Positions 59,110 through 64,000 of a stretch of 64,000 nucleotides of DNA are shown in pieces (positions within the stretch are counted from its first letter, which is position 1; each line of letters begins with the position of its first letter). A program made the position numbers and the translations under genes. The stretch is from contig NZ_CP097349.1 of assembly GCF_023516215.1 (NCBI RefSeq), forward strand, positions 1,054,001 through 1,118,000, written 5' to 3'. The notes beneath the pieces were generated by a model. It made no database searches. It saw only the letters and a list, made by a program, of their open reading frames with translations, and was not told where the DNA came from. The DNA comes from Cytobacillus pseudoceanisediminis (lineage in GTDB: Bacteria > Bacillota > Bacilli > Bacillales > Cytobacillaceae).

Positions 59110-59160
59110 GAATGCTTATATTCATGTACAGCTGCTAATCAGGCTGTTTTTTCTTTTCAC
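59110..59160 (+). repeat. intergenic element copy 14 (5' half)
   Basis: AATGCTTATATTCATGTACA (5' box), hairpin CAGCTGC-taatca-GGCTG and T6CTTTT. The 3' box is missing, exactly as in copy 2, its partner in the duplication. Interval 59161-59452 holds no gene. Confidence 0.75.
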
Positions 59161-59452
59161 CATGAAAATAAGTTTCTTCAATTGAATAAGCTCAATATCC
59201 TCGTACTTTACTATAAGTCATTTTTCATTGTTTTTTAAATCTTAATGGGTTAATTTTTAAAAATTTACATATTCTATAATTCAGTGGCGAAAAATGGATA
59301 ATTAAAATAATAAATAAGATGGAATTATGAAAAAATCGTTCAAACTATGAGAAGGTTTAGACGCTGTAATGGTGACGATCCATCACCTTATTTATCTTGA
59401 AGGTGCTAACGAGAAGCTCAAAGAATAAATGTTCGGAAGGAAGGATTAAAAA

Positions 59453-59662
59453 TTGAAGCAATTAACTATTTTTATTAAAGAAGCAACAAATGAAGAGCCG
59501 ATTCAAACATTAGAAACGATTCTCATGAAATTGGATGGCATTGAGAGAGCTTTGGTGGACATCGATGATGGTGAAGTAAAGATTACATACGACGAAAGAC
59601 AAGTTGACCATGAAAAAATTAAAAATTGGATTCAACAACATGGTTTACATCTTCTTAACTAA
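59453..59662 (+). CDS. HMA-fold small protein without the metal-binding CxxC
   Basis: 69 aa. KQLTIFIKEATNEEPIQTLE, TILMKLDGIERALVDIDDGE, VKITYDERQVDHEKIKNWIQ follow a ferredoxin-like beta-alpha-beta-beta-alpha-beta heavy-metal-associated domain of CopZ type. The GMxCxxC loop is replaced by EATNEEP, so copper transfer by the usual route is impossible. Possibly a scaffold or an unrelated ligand binder. GGAAGGA precedes the TTG at 59453. Confidence 0.65.
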   Translation: MKQLTIFIKEATNEEPIQTLETILMKLDGIERALVDIDDGEVKITYDERQVDHEKIKNWIQQHGLHLLN

Positions 59663-59872
59663 AAAATTTCTTATTTCTAGTTCTTAAACTAAAATTTATA
59701 AATAAAAGAAGTAAATAAAGTATATCTAGATAATATTCACTTGCTTATTCCATCTACCTTTTGTTAGATAGGTTCAACAATCGGGCGCTTTCTTTTGTAA
59801 GAAGACGTCTTTTTTATAAGCTCCTACACAAACAGATTGCTAGGACTTAGAAACAAAGTGTACTGAAAATTG

Positions 59873-59901
59873 GCATCCATTTACAAATGGATGCTTTTTT
59901 T
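59873..59901 (+). terminator. Rho-independent terminator
   Basis: GCATCCATTT-ac-AAATGGATGC followed by T7, a near-perfect 10-base stem. Confidence 0.85.
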
Positions 59902-59954
59902 AACTTTACTTTCTATTCTTAAATACGGAATTAAAATTTTTTTGGTGATTAAGC

Positions 59955-60037
59955 GAGTCGGTGCTTATATTCAAGATCAGCTGCCGAACCAGGCTTCTTT
60001 TTCTTATTTAACAAAAGGGGCAGGTTTGTGTAATAAG
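59955..60037 (+). repeat. intergenic element copy 15 (complete)
   Basis: GAGTCGGTGCTTATATTCAA (5' box), CAGCTGCC-gaacca-GGCTTC weak hairpin, TTTTTCTTATTTAACAAA, AGGGGCAGGTTTGTGTAATA (3' box). Confidence 0.75.
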
Positions 60038-60109
60038 AATTCTGCGAGATATTATTTAATGAATCTTTTAATAAAATCATACGTACATAATATTAAGGTG
60101 GTGTGAGTA

Positions 60110-60196
60110 ATGAATTTTGGTGGGTGGGTTGCAATCGGAATTGCGGTTGCAGTTGCTATGGGGTTATTTGACAAAAAAACTAAGAAAAATAAATAG
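60110..60196 (+). CDS. 28-residue single-span membrane peptide
   Basis: ATG 60110 follows AAGGTGGTG. The product begins MNFGGWVAIGIAVAVAMGLF, one short hydrophobic helix, and ends in the Lys-rich DKKTKKNK. No frame is lost and the stop is followed by an element copy acting as terminator, so it looks like a genuine small gene between two element copies. Type I toxin, membrane regulator and random peptide are all possible; I do not know the family. Confidence 0.5.
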   Translation: MNFGGWVAIGIAVAVAMGLFDKKTKKNK

Positions 60197-60221
60197 AAAA
60201 TAAATAGACTTAGACTTTAAT

Positions 60222-60283
60222 AAGGCTGCCATTACAAAGGTAGCTGCTTTTTTATATAACAAACGGGGCAGGTTAGTTGAAGA
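60222..60283 (+). repeat. intergenic element copy 16
   Basis: AAGGCTGCCATTACAAAGG and TAGCTGCTTTTTT (stem and T-tract), TATATAACAAACGGGGCAGG and TTAGTTGAAGAT (3' box). The 5' box is not recognisable. It closes the small-peptide unit. Confidence 0.75.
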
Positions 60284-60354
60284 TCTTTCGGAAAAGAGTC
60301 TTTTAGAAACTTATGGTAGTATTTTTAAAAATAAGAGTATTTGAGGGATATAAG

Positions 60355-61619
60355 ATGGTTTTTTTAAAAAAGGATTCTTTATTATTAACAATCATTTCGC
60401 TTTTTGTTTTATTAGCAGGCTGCGGGAGTGTCAAAGTTGTGGAAGAAGAAGATCAATACATATCAGCCGTTAAACAAATCGATATTCCAGATGATGTAAA
60501 AATAATTGGTTTGGGGAGGCAACACACGGAAACATTGAATTTCAAGAGTTGAAAAGAGATGTTTTTGAAGTGCTTGTAAAAAACGAGGGTGTTCGTGTTT
60601 TTGTCTTAGAAGGTGATTTTGGAGGCGGACAGCGAATTAATCAGTTCATTTTAAATGGAAATGGAACGGCAGAAGAGGCAGTGAACACTCTTGATTATAG
60701 TATTTATAAGACGGAACAAATGATTGATCTTGTTCAATGGATGCATGATTATAACGATTCTGTGAGCGAGGATGATAAAGTTTATTTTTATGGAAATGAT
60801 ATGCAGCGTTATGACTACAGTAAGAAAGGAGTGCTTGATTATTATAAAGTGGTAAACGCAGATGAATTCAAAAAGCATGCATTACATTTGAAACATATTT
60901 CAAATGATAAAATGCGTGAGTTAACTACGGAGCAATTGAATGAAATCGATGAAACAATAGAAAAAATCATTTTAGACCTGCAATCTAATGAATTGACTTA
61001 CGTGAAGCAATCTTCTGCTGATGCCTATGCCTTTGCTTTACAAAATGCGAAAAACATGAAACAACGTACGCAGTTATTTTTAAACGAAGGAGATTATACG
61101 AAACTTCGTGATCAATATTTAGCGGACAATTTACAATGGATAGCTGAATTTGAAGCAGCACGTGGCCACGATAAGATATTTGTCACCGGACATAATGGGC
61201 ATATTGAAAAAACGTCGGCATCGTTAGCCGGTTACAAATCGATGGGGCATTATTTAGATGAGGTATATGGTGAAGAGTACTTTGCCATTGGAACTGATTT
61301 TATCAGCAGCGAGTTCCAGGCGAAAGAGGGCGATTCTGGTGAACGGAAAATTTATAAACTGGAGAATCACAATGATTTAGTTGATGCATTTAGTGAAGTG
61401 GAGTCAAATATTTTCTATGTTAATTTTGAAAAAGCAAGTACGTCTGATGAATTAATGGATATCATCACGAGTGAGCAAAAGATGTCAAATATCGGGGATG
61501 ATTTTCGTACGTGGTACAAGTTTTCAAAGGTGTTTTACACGATTAAAATGACACCCAGCGAAGCATATGACGGTATTATTATTGTAAAGGAAGCAACGGC
61601 AATAAACTTAATAGAATAG
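60355..61619 (+). CDS. erythromycin-esterase-family lipoprotein (one frameshift)
   Basis: Repaired length is 421 aa. Lipobox LLAGC in SLFVLLAGCGSV anchors it to the outer face of the membrane. The frame breaks at about 60516: G4 should be G5, turning GLGRQHTETLNF into GLGEATHGNIEF, which restores the G-E-x-x-H-G motif of the family. Later conserved stretches are FVLEGDFGGGQRIN, WMHDYNDSVSEDDKVYFYGN and FVTGHNGHIEKTSASL, with the active-site His residues. Family members open macrolide lactones or act on other esters; macrolide resistance is not established. ATG 60355 follows GAGGGA. Confidence 0.82.
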
Positions 61620-61688
61620 CATTCTCCCGAGTATACAATTTTTTGAATAACAAGGCATAAAAGGAGAACATTCCTTCTCATTTTTCAC

Positions 61689-61725
61689 GGGCGCTTATTC
61701 TTTCATAAGAGGGCGCCCTTTTTTT
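61689..61725 (+). terminator. Rho-independent terminator after the esterase-like gene
   Basis: GGGCGC pairs with GCGCCC (with TTAT/ATAA inner pairs) and is followed by T7. Confidence 0.75.
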
Positions 61726-61776
61726 AGTGTCGCAACACATTTTAGAGATTAACATTTGAAGTTTTCTGCATAAGCT

Positions 61777-61859
61777 ATAGGGTCCTTGTATTCAAGATTT
61801 TCTACTAAATTAGGCAGTTTTTTCTTATTGAACAAATGGGGCAGGTTAGTTGAAAAAGA
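61777..61859 (+). repeat. intergenic element copy 17
   Basis: ATAGGGTCCTTGTATTCAAG (5' box), degenerate stem TTTCTACTAAATTAGGCAG, T6CTTATTGAACAAATG and GGGCAGGTTAGTTGAAAAAG (3' box). It is the second terminator-like structure after the esterase gene. Confidence 0.78.
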
Positions 61860-61900
61860 GATAGACTTTTGGTTAAATATGGTATACAATTATCTCTGAG

Positions 61901-61914
61901 AGAACGTATGTTCT
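61901..61914 (+). promoter_or_regulatory. LexA/DinR (SOS) box upstream of the DJ-1-like gene
   Basis: AGAACGTATGTTCT is a perfect palindrome that fits the Bacillus LexA box GAAC-RNRY-GTTC. It lies 68 bases before the start codon and just after TATACAAT, a plausible -10 hexamer (~61883-61889), where bound LexA would block transcription. Confidence 0.6.
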
Positions 61915-61981
61915 TTTAGGTGGGATTTCTTTTGATGTGTAAAAAAATAAACTATAAAATTTATGATTGGAGTGTTATTGG

Positions 61982-62613
61982 ATGCAAACAAAAAAGTTTT
62001 TCTATATGTATTTAATACAATGTCGGACTGGGAATATGGATATTTAATTGCTGAACTAAACTCAGGAAGATATTTCAAAAAAGATTTAGAACCTTTAAAA
62101 GTAATTACAGTAGGAGCTAATAAAGAAATGATTACTACTATGGGAGGATTGGGCATAAAACCAGCTATTTCCCTTGATGAATGTACTCTTGAGAGTAAAG
62201 ATCTTTTAATTTTACCAGGAGGGACTACTTGGAATGAAGAAATTCATCAACCTATCCTGGAAAGAATTGGCCAAGCTTTAAAGCTTGGCACTATTGTTGC
62301 TGCAATTTGTGGTGCGATTGAGGCCCTTGCGAATATGGGATACTTAGATACTAGAAAGCATACAAGTAATAATTTAGAATACACTAAAATGGTATGTCCT
62401 AACTATAAAGGAGAAAAGTTCTATGAGGTGGGATCTGCGGTATCTGATGCGAATTTAGTTACTGCATCAGGAATAGCTCCTCTGGAATTTGCAATGGAAG
62501 TACTGAAAAAATTAGATGTATTTGCACCAGATACATTAGATTCTTGGTATAGTTTAAATAAGACTCATAAACCTGAATACTTCTTCCAGTTAATGAACTC
62601 GATGAATAAATGA
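61982..62613 (+). CDS. DJ-1/PfpI-family protein, YoaZ-like (one frameshift)
   Basis: Repaired length is 210 aa. GGAGTG at 61969 is correctly spaced to ATG 61982; reading the A6 run at about 61993 as A7 gives MQTKKVFLYVFNTMSDWEYG, the expected start. The ATG at 61963 has no ribosome site. The nucleophile-elbow cysteine is in VAAICGAIEALA, after LLILPGGTTWNEEIHQP. Members act as protein/nucleotide deglycases, chaperones or stress proteins. The upstream LexA box suggests DNA-damage control. Confidence 0.8.
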
Positions 62614-62787
62614 GTTAAAATATCAAATGGCATATTTTTATTTTTTGAAATAAATCTCCATACTTTGTACGATGTCAAAGTATAATTTTTACACATAATC
62701 AAAGTTTTTAGATAAGTTAACAGAGGATGTTGATAATTGTAAACTATCGGGGGTGTTGATCCAAGCAGGATTAATGCCCTTTTATGT

Positions 62788-62828
62788 TGAACTCCTTATT
62801 GTAGAACCGGGCAGTTTTGTTCAAGGAG
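62788..62828 (+). repeat. intergenic element copy 18 (degenerate)
   Basis: GAACTCCTTATTGTAGAACC and GGGCAGTTTTGTTCAAGG correspond to the T-tract and 3' box of the element. No gene is visible in 62614-63161 apart from this and the terminator at 63046. Confidence 0.5.
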
Positions 62829-63045
62829 GATTCCCTATATGAAAGGCGAATAATGGTAACATGGTGATAGATTGTGAAAGAAATATTTGTAATACTAAGA
62901 GCACTATCTCTGTGAACAGACAAAATACGTTAATTTTTAATATTATTTAATGCCATGTCTCAGAAAACACTTATATACAATGGAGGATTAAGAAAAAAGA
63001 AAAACTGTACTTTAGTAAAATAGTTGCCTTTTCCCTTCGAGTTAA

Positions 63046-63083
63046 ATAATAGCCCGTTTCTTTATATAGAAGCGGGCTATTTA
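63046..63083. terminator. bidirectional Rho-independent terminator
   Basis: AATAGCCCG..TTCT pairs with AGAA..CGGGCTATT, flanked by A-rich and T-rich sequence. It serves the reverse-strand DoxX gene. Confidence 0.7.
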
Positions 63084-63161
63084 TTTTATGTAAGCCTAAG
63101 GCCCCCATAATAAAGCCCGTTTTGTGCATGTAACATATATAATTGGCATAGCTATTCTTAT

Positions 63162-63515
63162 CTACTTAACAATTTGAATAAAGATGATTACGCTAGCTAA
63201 AGTAAGCATCGTTAAAGCATTTAACCCCATAATCGGTCTATGTTTGGCTCTTAAGAAGTGAGCATGTAAAGCACCAAGCATAAGAATAATAATTAGGGAT
63301 CCCGAAAGCAAAATAAATTTAGGAAGCCAAAATCCAATAATCAATCCGCCTACCCCCAATAATTCTAAGAAAGCAGTTATTTGCATAAACCAAAGGGGGT
63401 AGCGATATTCCCTCCAGTGCTTAACCATTGACTTGGTACGCACTAATTTCATCGAAATAGAAATTACGAAAATAAGAATTAGAATAATTTGAATGGTAAC
63501 CGTTACAGAATCCAT
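63162..63515 (-). CDS. DoxX-like membrane protein
   Basis: 117 aa from the ATG at 63515 with AAAGGAGGGA upstream. Four membrane segments (TVTIQIILILIFVISISMKL, FLELLGVGGLIIGFWL, LILMLGALHAHF-like, LTMLTLASVIIFIQI). The pattern FxExLGxxGLIxGFW fits DoxX/DoxD-type proteins, which are small quinone-interacting membrane proteins. Divergent from the Crp/Fnr gene, which may control it. Confidence 0.78.
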   Translation of the reverse strand: MDSVTVTIQIILILIFVISISMKLVRTKSMVKHWREYRYPLWFMQITAFLELLGVGGLIIGFWLPKFILLSGSLIIILMLGALHAHFLRAKHRPIMGLNALTMLTLASVIIFIQIVK

Positions 63516-63627
63516 ACAGTTCCCTCCTTTTGTATAATAGACGTGCATGCTACACAGAAATTCTAGGTTTTTTAATTTAGTGAGTATGTAGTCTGGACTA
63601 CATTCCGCAGAATTTTGGGAGGGCTCT

Positions 63628-64000
63628 ATGGATAAGATTAAGTATTTATCGAGAATACAGCTTTTTGGGGATCTAGCCTTGGAAGAATTAAAGAAATATG
63701 AACCGGTCACACCAATAAAAGTTATGAAAAAGGGTACCATTATTAGTTCTCCTCATATGAATCAAAAGATATTGTATTTGATCAAATCGGGTAAAGTTCG
63801 TTTGTATAGATTAACTGAAAGCGGGAAAGAGTTTACAATTGATATTTTAGAAAGTGGACATGTGTTTGGAGAGATTGGTACTTTACAACAGGTTCTGAAA
63901 ATTTATATGCTGAGACATGGGAAGATTCTGTTATTTGCAGAATAGATAGAGTGCAGTTTGAAAAAATAATATGCGAGAATCCAGGTATTGCATTAAAGCT
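63628..64000 (+). CDS. Crp/Fnr-family regulator, cut by window end (one frameshift)
   Basis: Cyclic-nucleotide-binding-like N-terminal domain: IKYLSRIQLFGDLALEELKK, ILYLIKSGKVRLYRLTESGK, FTIDILESGHVFGEIGTF. The frame breaks at about 63883: TTT should be TTTT, giving EIGTFTTGSENLYAETW and VICRIDRVQFEKIICENPGI. The DNA-binding domain lies beyond the window. No obvious Fe-S cysteine cluster is seen in this part. GGGAGG precedes ATG 63628. Divergent to the DoxX gene. Confidence 0.82.

Larger units (their letters stand above)
58625..59160 (+). repeat. long duplication, copy B (partner at 17195-17691)
   Basis: Same orientation and content as copy A: upstream segment, VOC gene, intergenic element. 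The two copies lie 41.4 kb apart. Identity by eye is roughly 85-90 percent, and most differences are point substitutions. Confidence 0.75.

Noticed and set aside
59870..60106. 78-codon frame upstream of the small membrane peptide
   Set aside because: It covers a terminator and a complete element copy, so the coding appearance comes from the repeat.
60355..61619. Calling the esterase-like lipoprotein a macrolide-resistance determinant
   Set aside because: The family is broad, and a surface lipoprotein location differs from the cytoplasmic Ere enzymes.
16918..62828. Repeats considered as a CRISPR array or as an integron attC array
   Set aside because: Spacing is kilobases, so it is not CRISPR. 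A conserved GTTRRRY core in inverted pairs and an integrase gene are not seen, so an integron claim is not supported by this window alone.
1..64000. Search for tRNA, rRNA, transposase and prophage genes
   Set aside because: No clover-leaf, ribosomal RNA segment, transposase motif or phage structural gene could be recognised on either strand.

Overview
The window looks like the chromosome of an endospore-forming Bacillaceae species (Bacillus, Cytobacillus or Peribacillus type). The DNA is AT-rich with strong GGAGG ribosome sites and many TTG/GTG starts. It carries a Spo0E-type phosphatase, a bacillolysin next to an NprR-like regulator, a SipW/TasA operon, a YbdM-type kinase and Zur and LexA/DinR boxes of Bacillus form. 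No rRNA, tRNA, CRISPR array, prophage or complete insertion sequence was seen.

Layout. (1) 0.3-2.1 kb: a Rieske protein fused to a large helical domain of unknown function, then a dead LysR fragment. (2) 3.3-15.8 kb: an ectoine/hydroxyectoine catabolic cluster: eutB, a PucR-type regulator, doeA, eutC, a cystathionine gamma-synthase-like PLP enzyme, doeB, a homoserine-dehydrogenase-like enzyme, an aldehyde dehydrogenase and a BCCT uptake carrier. A conventional DoeD transaminase and an EnuR-type regulator are absent. (3) 16-36.5 kb: an accessory region of small units (TrmB remnant, VOC protein, methyltransferase, HAD, DUF3231, Zur-boxed adcA, TetR plus ABC exporter, ugd plus glycosyltransferase, LysR/EamA pair, LacI plus HAD). 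(4) 37-47.4 kb: extracellular protease and biofilm functions: NprR-like regulator, bacillolysin, DUF4047-SipW-TasA operon, Spo0E-like protein and a very large secreted subtilase. (5) 47.8-64 kb: a second accessory region (VOC proteins, DinB/YfiT proteins, MBL hydrolase, P450, YbdM kinase, two-component system plus penicillin-binding-like hydrolase, APH-type phosphotransferase, erythromycin-esterase-like lipoprotein, DJ-1-like protein, DoxX and a Crp/Fnr regulator cut by the window end).

Two things dominate. First, about 18 copies of one unnamed intergenic element occur in regions 3 and 5, all in the same orientation. Each has two related direct boxes around a terminator-like hairpin and nearly every one sits at the end of a one-gene or one-operon unit. 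This gives a cassette-like organisation that no integrase in the window explains. A VOC gene with its element occurs twice, at 17.2 and 58.7 kb. Second, 20 frameshifts break otherwise well-conserved genes. Each one is repaired by adding or removing a single base in a same-base run (19 of 20 need one added). That pattern fits homopolymer sequencing error better than gene decay, so the split reading frames are annotated here as single genes over their full reconstructed span. True remnants (two LysR pieces, a truncated TrmB gene, a DinB tail) are listed separately as pseudogenes.
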